55,311 nucleotides of DNA. Origin: Anaerozeibacter quisquiliarum. GTDB lineage: Bacteria > Bacillota > Clostridia > Christensenellales > Aristaeellaceae. Shown in pieces: positions 27,119 to 36,926 of this stretch; position 1 is the stretch's first letter; every line of letters starts with the position of its first letter. The translations under genes were made by a program, and so were the position numbers. Location of the stretch: the NCBI GenBank assembly GCA_051162045.1, contig JBISDI010000026.1. The stretch is one strand, 5' to 3'. Under the pieces are notes generated by a model. It had not been told where the DNA came from, searched no databases, and was given only the letters and a program-made list of their open reading frames with translations.

Positions 27119-27544
27119 ATGGGAATCGGCGAAAGGATAGAGGGACAATTTGTTGATACTTTCTTCATCGGGAGAAAGCGTGAGAGAATTAAGTACGAGA
27201 TGTCGAAGGCCGACAAGCGTCAAAGTATGATCATGAAAATGGATCGCTACTTTGACGAAAGATACTGTCAGGCATTCGAACCGCCAGTAACCACGAGCCG
27301 TGATGTTCTCACTTATCTGGAGTCCCGCGGGATGGGCGATGAGTGTTACGTCATTGCGGATGACCGTAGCTTGGACAAACGAGTCATGAATGTCGGCGCT
27401 GCGTTGGAACGGATTGTGTTTGTGGGATTCGCCGTGGTAATCAGCCTCAAAAGAAGACTCGCGTTCTACGAAGGGGAGCTTGGATGGAGTTCGCGAGATA
27501 GATGGCTATTAATGAAAGAAGGACGCTGGGATTTGGATTCATAG
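27119..27544 (+). CDS. Candidate immunity protein for the RHS tip
   Basis: A 141-residue cytoplasmic protein with a good ribosome site (AGGAGGTGG) before the ATG at 27119, 37 bases after the RHS stop. It is charged and has no signal peptide or membrane segment. Visible stretches include VLTYLESRGMGDECYVIADD and VGFAVVISLKRRLAFYEGEL. I recognise no family. Its place directly after a polymorphic RHS tip is the standard position of an immunity gene, so the role is inferred from context only. A clear terminator follows. Confidence 0.6.
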   Translation: MGIGERIEGQFVDTFFIGRKRERIKYEMSKADKRQSMIMKMDRYFDERYCQAFEPPVTTSRDVLTYLESRGMGDECYVIADDRSLDKRVMNVGAALERIVFVGFAVVISLKRRLAFYEGELGWSSRDRWLLMKEGRWDLDS

Positions 27545-27591
27545 AAGCCCGTATACGTTCGATCGCATAGAGCGACTATACTAAATGGCAT

Positions 27592-27628
27592 GGCAAGGGC
27601 CGGTTCTCACCAGCCCTTGCCATTATTC
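27592..27628 (+). terminator. Terminator after the RHS/immunity pair
   Basis: GGCAAGGGC pairs with GCCCTTGCC over a 12-base loop and is followed by ATTATTC. It separates the RHS/immunity pair from the phage-type genes. The remaining bases to 27814 show no supported gene. Confidence 0.6.
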
Positions 27629-27814
27629 ATGCAGCATGTGGGCGGCAGGCACAACCTGGACGGGGAATGGGCGAGGTGGCTGCGCAATTATATAGGGCGA
27701 TATTGGCAGACGAATGAGAACGGGTGTTCCCGTTTCGGGATCGAGGTCGATCCGGCACAGGGGCGCTTCTTCTCACGCGCATCTGCCCTTGCCACGAAGG
27801 AAAGGAGAATGACC

Positions 27815-28327
27815 ATGAACACAAGGCAGTACCTGCAAGACGCCCGACTGATCGACGTCATTGAGGAACACAACCGGGAGCGCATTCTCCGGCTGTGGGC
27901 GAGGGCGGAACGCTGGACGGAGCGGCGTGGAAGCCGTAAAAGCGACGATGCGTATGCGCATTGCAACAGCGTGGCGATGCTGGAAGCAGAGATTCAGGCG
28001 ATTCAAGAACAATCGGCGCTACTGATAGAGCTGAAAGGAATAATCGACCGGTCGATTGCGGCGGTGCCAAATGAGCGGTATCGTGGGATACTGGAGATGC
28101 GATATCTGCGCCGCGCAACGTGGAGGGAGATCGGCTCGGTGCTGTTTCTTAAACGGAAATGGCTGTGGACGCTGCAAAATCGGTCGCTGATCCACATCAA
28201 GATTCCACCCGAATACAACGTGATGCGCGCCAAAGTATGTGGAATGCTGAAGGCATCGCAGGGTCGCCCGGCGCGGGCGGCTTTTCTGTTTTTGGCGAGT
28301 GATGGTGGAGAAACCACCTCGCCGTAA
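27815..28327 (+). CDS. Phage-type sigma-70 region 4-like regulator (DUF1492/ArpU-like)
   Basis: A 170-residue protein beginning MNTRQYLQDARLIDVIEEHN, as in DUF1492-type phage proteins. A helical middle section leads to a C-terminal sigma-4-like helix-turn-helix (RYRGILEMRYLRRATWREIG; the WREIGSVLFLKR part is the likely recognition region). The ATG at 27815 is seven bases after AAAGGAG; an ATG two codons earlier is too close to it. In phages such proteins switch on late genes. Here it precedes a lysis cassette, which it may control. The last 30 residues after the HTH are unusual and may result from read-through into flanking DNA. Confidence 0.65.
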   Translation: MNTRQYLQDARLIDVIEEHNRERILRLWARAERWTERRGSRKSDDAYAHCNSVAMLEAEIQAIQEQSALLIELKGIIDRSIAAVPNERYRGILEMRYLRRATWREIGSVLFLKRKWLWTLQNRSLIHIKIPPEYNVMRAKVCGMLKASQGRPARAAFLFLASDGGETTSP

Positions 28328-28380
28328 CAAAACCATGCGCCGCGCGCCGACCGGCGCGCCGTGGCGAAAGGAGAACGAAC

Positions 28381-28911
28381 ATGACCCAACAGGGACAGCG
28401 TGCGGCGGTGGTCGCCATCGCCCGCTCGCGAGAAAAGAAAAACCACTATACCCAAGGCAGTAAACGAACGGAGGTGGGCGGCGGTTGGAGCGATTGCTCC
28501 AGTTTTGTCCGCTGGTGCTATCTCAAGGTATTGGAACAGGACATCGGCCTGAACACCGCCGTGCAGATCACCAACAAACGCTTGACAAATGTCGCCGATG
28601 TGCGAAACCTCGGCGGCGCGTATCCCCCTGCGGAACGCCTGCTACCGGGCGACCTGATCTTCTATAAGGGAAGCGACCCGGCCCGTCCCCGCCAGTGCGG
28701 GCATGTGGAGATGTACGTGGGCGATGGGCAGATCATCGGGCATGGCAGCGGGGTGGGCCCCACGATCAAATCGCTCAAGACCTATTCGAAGAACCGGTAT
28801 GTCCGAGGTCGGGGTTGGTTGTGCGTGCTGCGCGTGATCCCGGATATCTATGTCGCGCCCGCGCCGCCCATCGTCCCCGGTGGTCAGCAACGCAGGAGGG
28901 GTGCGCCATGA
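28381..28911 (+). CDS. NlpC/P60-type phage endolysin
   Basis: A 176-residue peptidoglycan hydrolase of the NlpC/P60 fold. The catalytic Cys is in GGWSDCSSFVRWCY, the His in QCGHVEMYVGDG, and a third polar residue in IIGHGSGVG. LLPGDLIFYKG is the usual strand before the His. No signal peptide is present, consistent with release through holins. The ATG at 28381 follows GAAAGGAG, and the gene overlaps the next one (ATGA). It is short, with no obvious separate wall-binding domain. Confidence 0.88.
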   Translation: MTQQGQRAAVVAIARSREKKNHYTQGSKRTEVGGGWSDCSSFVRWCYLKVLEQDIGLNTAVQITNKRLTNVADVRNLGGAYPPAERLLPGDLIFYKGSDPARPRQCGHVEMYVGDGQIIGHGSGVGPTIKSLKTYSKNRYVRGRGWLCVLRVIPDIYVAPAPPIVPGGQQRRRGAP

Positions 28912-29153
28912 ACACCGAGCTTACCATATCGGTGCTGTCGCTGACAGGCACGCTGATCGGGTCGATCATCGGCATCCTGACGGCGAATCGGCTGTCGAAC
29001 TATCGGATCGAGGCGCTGGAACAGAAGATGGACAAGCACAACTCGATCATGGAGCGCACGGCGCTGTTGGAGCGGGACACCACGACATTATTTTCCCGAC
29101 TAGAAGAACTGAGACAAGATGTAAAGGAGACCCGACGACATGACGACGATTGA
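28908..29153 (+). CDS. Small XhlA/BhlA-like phage lysis membrane protein
   Basis: An 81-residue protein with one N-terminal membrane segment (ISVLSLTGTLIGSIIGILTA) followed by a long charged coiled coil (ALEQKMDKHNSIMERTALLE). This is the layout of holin-associated proteins such as XhlA. It overlaps both the endolysin and the next holin gene, which is typical of a compact phage lysis module. Confidence 0.75.
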   Translation: MNTELTISVLSLTGTLIGSIIGILTANRLSNYRIEALEQKMDKHNSIMERTALLERDTTTLFSRLEELRQDVKETRRHDDD

Positions 29154-29448
29154 TTTTACCCCGCTGTTGCAGGCGGTCATTGCGCTGATCGCGACGGTGA
29201 TCACCGCAGTGGTCATCCCATGGATCAGGGCGCGTACCACGGCGCAGCAACAGGCGCTGCTCGGCGCAGTCACGGATGTGCTGGTGCGCGCGGCGGAGCA
29301 ACTGTACGGCGCGAGCAAGGGGCCGGAGAAGCTGCGGTATGTGGCGGATGAGCTGGAAAAGCGCGGGTATAAGGTGGATGTAGCGGCCATTGAGGCGGCG
29401 GTTCGGGGGATGAATTTGGAATCCGGCGAGGCGGGCTTCCAGAAATAG
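29140..29448 (+). CDS. Phage holin, LLH family
   Basis: A 102-residue protein with one N-terminal membrane helix (LLQAVIALIATVITAVVIPW), a basic junction (IRARTT) and a C-terminal helical region (AEQLYGASKGPEKLRYVADE) followed by LEKRGYKVD, the signature arrangement of LLH-type holins. It overlaps the XhlA-like gene by 14 bases and closes the lysis cassette. No phage structural or packaging genes are present. Confidence 0.85.
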   Translation: MTTIDFTPLLQAVIALIATVITAVVIPWIRARTTAQQQALLGAVTDVLVRAAEQLYGASKGPEKLRYVADELEKRGYKVDVAAIEAAVRGMNLESGEAGFQK

Positions 29449-29585
29449 GTGGGACTCATCCCTTCTTTATCGCCTCGGATCAGCTTCCAGAGGAGCCTGA
29501 ATGGGGCGGTCATGTAATGCCGGATGTCAACCGTGATGAAAGAACATATACAGGTCGTGTTGTCGATCCTCTTCGCGTTTCAGCT

Positions 29586-30075
29586 TTGGATTGTCAACCC
29601 CAAATCGGACAGATTTTATAAGGTGTAGGTTTTCTTGAACTCCGCCGGTGACAGGCAGCCCAGCGTGCCGTGCAGGCGGATGTTGTTGAACCAATGCACG
29701 TAGTCAGCCAGTTCCAACCGAAACTGATCGAGTATGCCAAGGCGGCGGCAGGAGACGAATTCAGCCTTGATCCTCTTGAACGTCGATTCGGCCACCGCGT
29801 TGTCGTAGGGGCGGCCCTTCATGCTCGAGGAGCGGTTGATCGAAGCTCTCAAGCAATTCGTCGATCAGGGCGTTGTCGAACTCGCTGAGAGCGTATTCCC
29901 GGATGATCTCGCTTCGGGGCTTGCCGTGATTGACCAGCTCGACCGGTTGCTTCTTCTGCTCCTCGCTATAGGTCCGCCGGTCTCGTCGTTCCGTTATGGT
30001 TTTCTCCTTCCTTCATTCCCTTGGAAGTATACCATGACCTCATCTTTTCTGTACGGTTTAGTGTAGTCAATCCAA
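29586..30075 (-). mobile_element. Miniaturised IS3-family element (copy 2) with both terminal inverted repeats
   Basis: On the minus strand the frame begins like IS3 OrfA (RRDRRTYSEEQKKQ; NHGKPRSEIIREYALSE). It fuses directly to the OrfB end (FDNALIDELLES; AVAESTFKRIKAEF) as far as the stop at 29616, so the middle of both genes is deleted. The right end TTGGATTGTCAACCCC and the left end TTGGATTGACTACACT form imperfect inverted repeats that extend to the shared ACAGA. The last 230 bases are nearly the same as copy 1 at 3300-3550, in opposite orientation. It can no longer make transposase. Confidence 0.8.
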
Positions 30076-30202
30076 TTACCCAAAGAAGAAAGCTGGGCTA
30101 CCATCGCCTGCTGAACTATGTACCCCAAGAGTGCTCGGTCTCGCCGGCTTGGTGCGGCATTAATACTTTCAATCCCCACTGTCGTTTTGCGACAAAAAAG
30201 AC

Positions 30203-30231
30203 TTGACAACCGGTTCTTCGTCTGCTATAGT
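30203..30231 (+). promoter_or_regulatory. Sigma-A promoter of the NiCo-riboswitch operon
   Basis: A perfect TTGACA and TATAGT are 17 bases apart. Transcription would start near 30238, about 60 bases before the riboswitch core and 255 bases before the ATPase gene. Confidence 0.75.
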
Positions 30232-30293
30232 AAAATTGTCTCTTTGCACTGCAAACCATTCCCTCCCGACCGAGAGAATGCGCGATCAACAGT

Positions 30294-30396
30294 ACAAACT
30301 GAGCAGGCGATGAACCACCGTGTTTCGGGGGTTCGTGGGGCTGGGCCGCCCAGGCGGCAGCAGATGCGCTTTACGGCACATTTGCGGGACAGTGGT
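30294..30396 (+). ncRNA. NiCo (czcD) riboswitch
   Basis: The leader matches the NiCo aptamer as I remember it. The conserved block ACTGAGCAGGCGATGA is followed by a variable hairpin, then a GGGCTGGGCCGCC...GGCGGCAGCAGATG block and CACATTTGCGGGACAGTGG at the end. These are the four-way-junction segments (GAGCAGG, GCCGCC/GGCGGCA, GGGACAGU) that bind Co(II) or Ni(II); binding of Fe(II) has also been reported. The last aptamer stem shares bases with the terminator at 30377. Metal binding should therefore prevent termination and switch the downstream exporter on. Confidence 0.88.
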
Positions 30397-30416
30397 TGTT
30401 CCGCAAATGTGTTTTT
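30377..30416 (+). terminator. Riboswitch-controlled intrinsic terminator
   Basis: CACATTTGCGG pairs perfectly with CCGCAAATGTG (11 pairs) across a 13-base loop and is followed by TTTTTAT. Its 5' arm is part of the NiCo aptamer, so terminator and metal-bound aptamer exclude each other. Confidence 0.85.
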
Positions 30417-30493
30417 ATATCCACATTTCTGGAACAATGCTGGTTGTAGTGCCATAGAGCAACTGATGCCCACGCGGCAGGAGGATGTTCTCT

Positions 30494-33015
<2,522 letters not shown>

Positions 33016-33019
<4 letters not shown>

Positions 33020-33672
33020 AAACGCTTATCTTCCATCTTGCCATGGCGCGAAGCCGGAAAGCGCTCATTGCGAAATATGGAATGCCGTTCTGGCTTGATT
33101 TCGAGCGCGGTTCCAAGGCGATCTTTTGGGAACTCGCCCCGGCGCTTCCCGACCTTGGCAAAAGCCTGTTTGCATTCAATTTTCAATTCGCGCCCGCCTA
33201 CGCCGCCTGGTACAGGGCGCTTACGGAACTTGGACGAAGCCGGGACGAGGCCGTGGGAATCATTTGGCTGCTCAATGAGCGCCTCGCGACGATCATCCCA
33301 CGGCCGTTTCTGCACAGAGTGGGCAAAGCCTATTTTTCCGGCTTCCGGAAAAAGGCTCCGGCGCATGAATTGCGCCAAAAGCGCGGCGACCTGCATCCGT
33401 GGGACTGGACGATCCATTCCCGGGAGATCGACCGGAATACGTTTGAGATCGACATCACCCGGTGCGCCATGCAGCGCTTCGCGCGTGAACATGGGGCGGA
33501 GGGGATGCTGCCGGGCATTTGCCGCATGGATTACCTTTTCTCCTGGCTGATGGGGAACGGCTTTCGGCGCACGAAAACGCTGGGCGACGGCGACGATTGC
33601 TGTAATTGCAGCTATCAGATGAAAGGCACCTGTGAATGGAGCCCGGAGAAGGGGTTCGCAGAAAGAAAGTGA
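33016..33672 (+). CDS. L-2-amino-thiazoline-4-carboxylic acid hydrolase family protein
   Basis: A 218-residue protein with the ATC-hydrolase family signature near its end: CAMQRFAREHGAEGMLPGIC, RMDYLFSWLMGNGFRRTKTL, then GDGDDCCNCSYQ with a tight Cys cluster. Named members open a thiazoline ring on the way to L-cysteine, but most homologues have no tested function. Translational coupling to the metal pump puts it under the NiCo riboswitch. The CCNC cluster could itself bind metal, which is an inference. The N-terminal half (IFHLAMARSRKALIAKYG) is helical. Its start at 33016 overlaps the ATPase stop. Confidence 0.75.
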
Positions 33673-33812
33673 CACTCGCTTATCCTCAGTGGCTGCATAC
33701 AAAAGCAAGGTGTCCTGATGTGCTGTACGGGCGGCCGTCCGGCGTGACCCACGCTTATTCGTATAATTTCCGCCACGATACAGGGGCACAGTCTACAGGA
33801 GGAGTGATTCTG

Positions 33813-34442
33813 ATGAAGAAATCTATGTACGAACGGCGCTCTGTCCGGAGTTATCAGAAAAAGGCCGATCATTATGATGATACTTTTGACGGAAGGTTTA
33901 CTCGCGAATTTAAGGACCTATTGCTGCAAACCGTCCAAATCCCCACTGGGGGCAGGGTACTCGATGTCGCCTGTGGGAACGGGCGGCTGCTCAAGATGCT
34001 GTCCAAAGAGCATGATTTTACCGGATACGGTATCGATATCTCCGGTAAGATGGTTGAAAACGCGGGGGAGCTGAACCCGTCGATGGTCTTTGCTCAGGCG
34101 AGCTGCGACGCACTTCCGTTTCATGACGCGTTTTTTGACGTCATGACAGTTTGCGCGGCTTACCACCACTTTCCCGATGTGGCCGGTTTTGCCAAAGAAG
34201 CCTTTCGGGTGCTAAAGCCAAACGGCGCGCTTTACATCGCGGAGGTGTACTATCCGCCTCTGCTGCGGGCCTTGTGCAATCCGCTGATCCGGTTCTCACC
34301 CGCCGGCGACGTGCGGTTTTATAGCCCGGATGAGATCATCCAGGTTTTAGAAGACGCCGGCTTTTGGCCAGAGGCGCCACATCGTCAAGGACACATCCAG
34401 ATCGTTAGCGTCAGGAAATTCGAGGCGCAAAAGGCAATATGA
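33813..34442 (+). CDS. Class I SAM-dependent methyltransferase
   Basis: A 209-residue methyltransferase of the UbiE/Methyltransf_11 type. Motif I is RVLDVACGNGRLL, the acidic end of strand 2 is GYGIDISGKM, the post-I block is FAQASCDALPFHDAFFDVM, and HFPDVAGFAKEAFRVLKPNG matches the later motifs. The start at 33813 is preceded by AGGAGG. The substrate is unknown. It overlaps the next gene and probably forms an operon with it and the truncated glycosyltransferase. Confidence 0.87.
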   Translation: MKKSMYERRSVRSYQKKADHYDDTFDGRFTREFKDLLLQTVQIPTGGRVLDVACGNGRLLKMLSKEHDFTGYGIDISGKMVENAGELNPSMVFAQASCDALPFHDAFFDVMTVCAAYHHFPDVAGFAKEAFRVLKPNGALYIAEVYYPPLLRALCNPLIRFSPAGDVRFYSPDEIIQVLEDAGFWPEAPHRQGHIQIVSVRKFEAQKAI

Positions 34443-35410
34443 AAATCTTGGTATACGGTGCAGGAGTCATCGGAAGTATTTTTGCGGCAAAGCTCAGCCT
34501 TTCGGGAAATGATGTCACGGTGCTCGCCCGGGGGAAGCGCCTGGAGGAAATCCGGAGCGAGGGCATCGTTCTGTATCGTCCCGGATCACATAAAAAAGAG
34601 ATCGCGCGAACCAAGGCCATCGACCACCTATCCCCTGAAGATCGTTTCGAATACATCTTTGTCGTGATGCAGAGGACCCAGGTGGATTCCGTGCTGGAGA
34701 ATCTTGCACACAATTGCTCGGAGAACATCGTGTTTGTTGTGAACACCGCCGCTGGATATGAGGAATGGAAGCGTGCCGTCGGAGCGAAGCGCCTGCTGAC
34801 CGGCTTCCCCTCCGCGGGTGGCGAGCGGCTGAGCGGCGGCGTCCGATACTTCGTCGGCCGGGGGTTGATGCGCGCCTTCCAGACCACGACCTTTGGCGAA
34901 GCCAATGGAGAAAAGTCGCAAAGGGTGGCAAACCTGATCGGCTTGTTTCGCCACGCTGGCATACCCTGCGTCGATTGTACCGACATGGACGCGTGGCAGA
35001 AAACTCATGTCGCCATGGTAACGAGCATCGCGAACGCCCTTTATGGTCACGACTGTGACAACAAGCGGCTTGCCGCTTCCTGGAAAGATGTCCGGAACAT
35101 GGTGCTTGGGGTAAAGGAAGGATTCGGCGTACTTGAAAAGCTCGGTATCCAGATCACGCCGCGCAAGCTGGCGTTCTGGCGGTTGCCAACTGGAATGATG
35201 ACGGCAGCGATGAAGGCCTTCATGGGAACGCAGCTGGCAGAACTTACCGTGGCAAAGCACTGTATCGCGGCAAGGGCGGAGATGGTTGCGCTGCAGGCCG
35301 AGTTCGACTGGCTGATTCAAAAAAGCGGGCTGCAAACGCCGCACATCGATCTGCTGAGAAAAAACTTGACCAGAGCGGAATCTACGGCCGCGGGGGAGTC
35401 TGGACGATGA
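34439..35410 (+). CDS. Ketopantoate reductase (PanE/ApbA) family oxidoreductase
   Basis: A 323-residue NAD(P)-dependent reductase. The Rossmann motif is VYGAGVIGSIFAAKL at the N-terminus, followed by NDVTVLARGKRLEEI and the central FVVMQRTQVDSVL and FVVNTAAGYEEW stretches; a C-terminal helical domain follows. Context (a methyltransferase upstream, a glycosyltransferase fragment downstream) points to secondary or surface-sugar metabolism rather than pantothenate synthesis; no other pan gene is present. It overlaps genes at both ends. Confidence 0.82.
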   Translation: MKILVYGAGVIGSIFAAKLSLSGNDVTVLARGKRLEEIRSEGIVLYRPGSHKKEIARTKAIDHLSPEDRFEYIFVVMQRTQVDSVLENLAHNCSENIVFVVNTAAGYEEWKRAVGAKRLLTGFPSAGGERLSGGVRYFVGRGLMRAFQTTTFGEANGEKSQRVANLIGLFRHAGIPCVDCTDMDAWQKTHVAMVTSIANALYGHDCDNKRLAASWKDVRNMVLGVKEGFGVLEKLGIQITPRKLAFWRLPTGMMTAAMKAFMGTQLAELTVAKHCIAARAEMVALQAEFDWLIQKSGLQTPHIDLLRKNLTRAESTAAGESGR

Positions 35411-35673
35411 ACATTACGGCCGTCACGATTGGCTCGACTGGCGATGTACTACCATTTCTGGCTCTGGGCCAGGCGCTCAGCGCACGCGGTCACCATCTGA
35501 AAATCGCCACTTTCCCGAGGTTTCAGCCCTTGGTCGAAAAGCATGGGTGCACTTTTGCCCCCATTCATGGGGACGAAGACCTCATGATGTCGCTGCTGAC
35601 CGGCGACGGGGTCACTGGGATGGCATACTTGCGCGGGCTGTCAACGGTTATATATACTTCTCGGGGGACATAG
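35407..35673 (+). pseudogene. GT1/GT28-like glycosyltransferase, N-terminal fragment
   Basis: Only about 78 residues of a family that normally has about 400. The N-terminal motif TAVTIGSTGDVLPFLALGQA and the strand HHLKIATFPRFQPLVEKHG match sterol/macrolide-type glycosyltransferases. It keeps its own start, overlapping the reductase gene. At about 35640 similarity ends abruptly and a different coding sequence begins; a few extra codons lead to a stop at 35673. Confidence 0.7.
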
Positions 35674-36044
35674 GCTGCCATTTTTTCATCGCGGATGCCT
35701 CTGGGAAATCCGTTATTGTGGGATACTGGGACGACGCGCTGCAAGTGGTCCCGGCCAAGGGAAACTAGCAGGTAGCATCGAATTCTATCGCCTTCCGTGA
35801 CTTGAATATTGGCGAGGGCTTTACGGAGTTTGAGCGCTACGATACCGTTCAGCAAAGGATCGAGCAGAACAATCAGATATTGACCGAAGAACAGGCAATC
35901 GATCTCCTTGCGGAGATTGGCATCTACGGCCCGGATGGAGAAGATAAACTGGAGTGGTCGGTGATTTATCATTTGACAACCTTGGACTGCACCATATTTG
36001 CAAATCGCAATACTGATAATGTTGTAAGGAGTCGATTGGAATAA
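35650..36044 (+). pseudogene. Linear amide C-N hydrolase (choloylglycine-hydrolase-like), C-terminal fragment with in-frame stop
   Basis: The frame encodes GCHFFIADASGKSVIVGYWD, then a TAG at 35766-35768, then in the same frame GFTEFERYDTVQQRIEQNNQ, LTEEQAIDLLAEIGI and WSVIYHLTTLDCTIF. This matches the second half of Ntn-type choloylglycine/penicillin-V/acyl-ethanolamine hydrolases. The N-terminal catalytic Cys half is missing. It is broken twice, by the fusion junction and by the stop. Confidence 0.65.
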
Positions 36045-36063
36045 TACGCTAAGCAGAAAACTA

Positions 36064-36087
36064 AATCCCGGCGCAGTGGCCGGGATT
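36064..36087 (-). terminator. Terminator of tail repeat copy A
   Basis: AATCCCGGC pairs with GCCGGGATT around a 6-base loop. On the minus strand it is followed by TTAGTTTTC. It lies 15 bases past the stop of the repeated gene tail at 36102. Confidence 0.6.
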
Positions 36088-36101
36088 CGCGTTATATATG
36101 C

Positions 36102-36250
36102 TTACTTGTTGGAACTGTCCGCAGTTACCGTGTCCCTCTTGCCCTTACCTTTGCCTGCAGGTTTCTTGGCTGGTTCGCTATCCTCGGGCTGCGCCTCGGT
36201 CTTCACCGGGGCTTCCGTGGCCTCCACCACGACATCCAGGAAGATTGATT
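36102..36250 (-). repeat. Dispersed gene-tail repeat, copy A
   Basis: The minus strand encodes an acidic then basic tail: VVVEATEAPVKTEAQPEDSE followed by PAKKPAGKGKGK and a stop at 36102-36104. The upstream part of the gene is missing, cut just before the TetR operator. The same tail occurs at 39294-39500 (same orientation) and 44200-44454 (opposite). Confidence 0.75.
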
Positions 36251-36256
36251 TTTGTA

Positions 36257-36306
36257 TTGACAAACCTTACTGTTTGACTATAATACAAAATATAGTCAAA
36301 CAGTAA
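36257..36306 (+). promoter_or_regulatory. Promoter with a perfect 15-bp inverted-repeat operator
   Basis: TTGACA (36257-36262) and TATAAT (36279-36284) are 16 bases apart. TTACTGTTTGACTAT at 36267-36281 is repeated exactly in inverse at 36292-36306. The first arm covers the spacer and most of the -10 box, and the second lies over the transcription start. This is a classic TetR-type autorepression site for the gene starting at 36321. Confidence 0.85.
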
Positions 36307-36320
36307 ACGGAGTGATCATT

Positions 36321-36926
36321 ATGCCAAAAGCCTTTTCCGACAATGAACGGGCTTATATTAAGAAGCGCCTGATGGAAGAAGCTCAGGCGTGCCTCGCCCA
36401 ATTTGGTATGCGCAAAACCACGGTGGATGAGTTGGTTAGGCGGGCCAACATACCAAAGGGAACCTTCTACCTGTTCTATCCTTCCAAGGAACAGCTTTTT
36501 TTTGATGTGTTCTGTACCCTCCACGATGAATTGCAGACCATCCTTCTCCTCTGGATTGACGAATTACGGGGCAACATCAATGCGGACACCGTCACGGAGT
36601 TGCTTTTTCGCTTGTACAAGCAGGTGGATTCCACGTTTATCTATTCCTTTATCGCAAACGGAGATTTGGAACTGCTGGTGCGGAAATTGCCCCCGGAGGT
36701 TGCCGCTGCCCATGCTCAAAAGGATGATCTTAATATGGAACGGCTGCTTTCTTTGCTGCCCGGCGTGCGTACAGAAGGCAATATCAAAGTATTCAGCGCC
36801 GTTTTACGAGCGATTTTTTGCACAATGCTCCACAAGAAAGAAATCGGCGAAGATGTGTTTGAAGATGCCGTCCGGGTGATGTTGCGCGGGGTTGTAGTTC
36901 AACTGTTTGAGGGGGAGACGCTATGA
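36321..36926 (+). CDS. TetR-family transcriptional regulator
   Basis: A 201-residue repressor. The N-terminal HTH is TTVDELVRRANIPKGTFYLF with YPSKEQLFFDVF after it, which is typical of TetR. The C-terminal helical domain (ELLFRLYKQVDSTFIYSF) would bind an inducer and dimerise. The ATG at 36321 is eight bases after ACGGAG; a GTG at 36312 overlaps that site and is unlikely. It shares its operon with the ABC exporter genes downstream, overlapping the ATPase gene by four bases, and probably represses the whole cassette through the operator at 36267. Confidence 0.92.
   Translation: MPKAFSDNERAYIKKRLMEEAQACLAQFGMRKTTVDELVRRANIPKGTFYLFYPSKEQLFFDVFCTLHDELQTILLLWIDELRGNINADTVTELLFRLYKQVDSTFIYSFIANGDLELLVRKLPPEVAAAHAQKDDLNMERLLSLLPGVRTEGNIKVFSAVLRAIFCTMLHKKEIGEDVFEDAVRVMLRGVVVQLFEGETL

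Noticed and set aside
29449..29585. A group II intron or reverse-transcriptase end between the holin and the IS3 copy
   Set aside because: A minus-strand frame (FRLLWKLIRGDKEGM) looks protein-like, but it is too short and shows no reverse-transcriptase or maturase motif.
3003..30075. A composite transposon formed by the two IS3 remnants
   Set aside because: Copy 1 lacks its left end, copy 2 lacks a transposase, and no target duplication is visible. The bracketed genes are too varied to be a recognisable cargo.
30240..30420. A yybP-ykoY (Mn2+) riboswitch as the leader of the P-type ATPase
   Set aside because: The leader lacks the yybP-ykoY conserved loops, whereas the GAGCAGG, GCCGCC/GGCGGCA and GGGACAG blocks fit the NiCo class in order and spacing.
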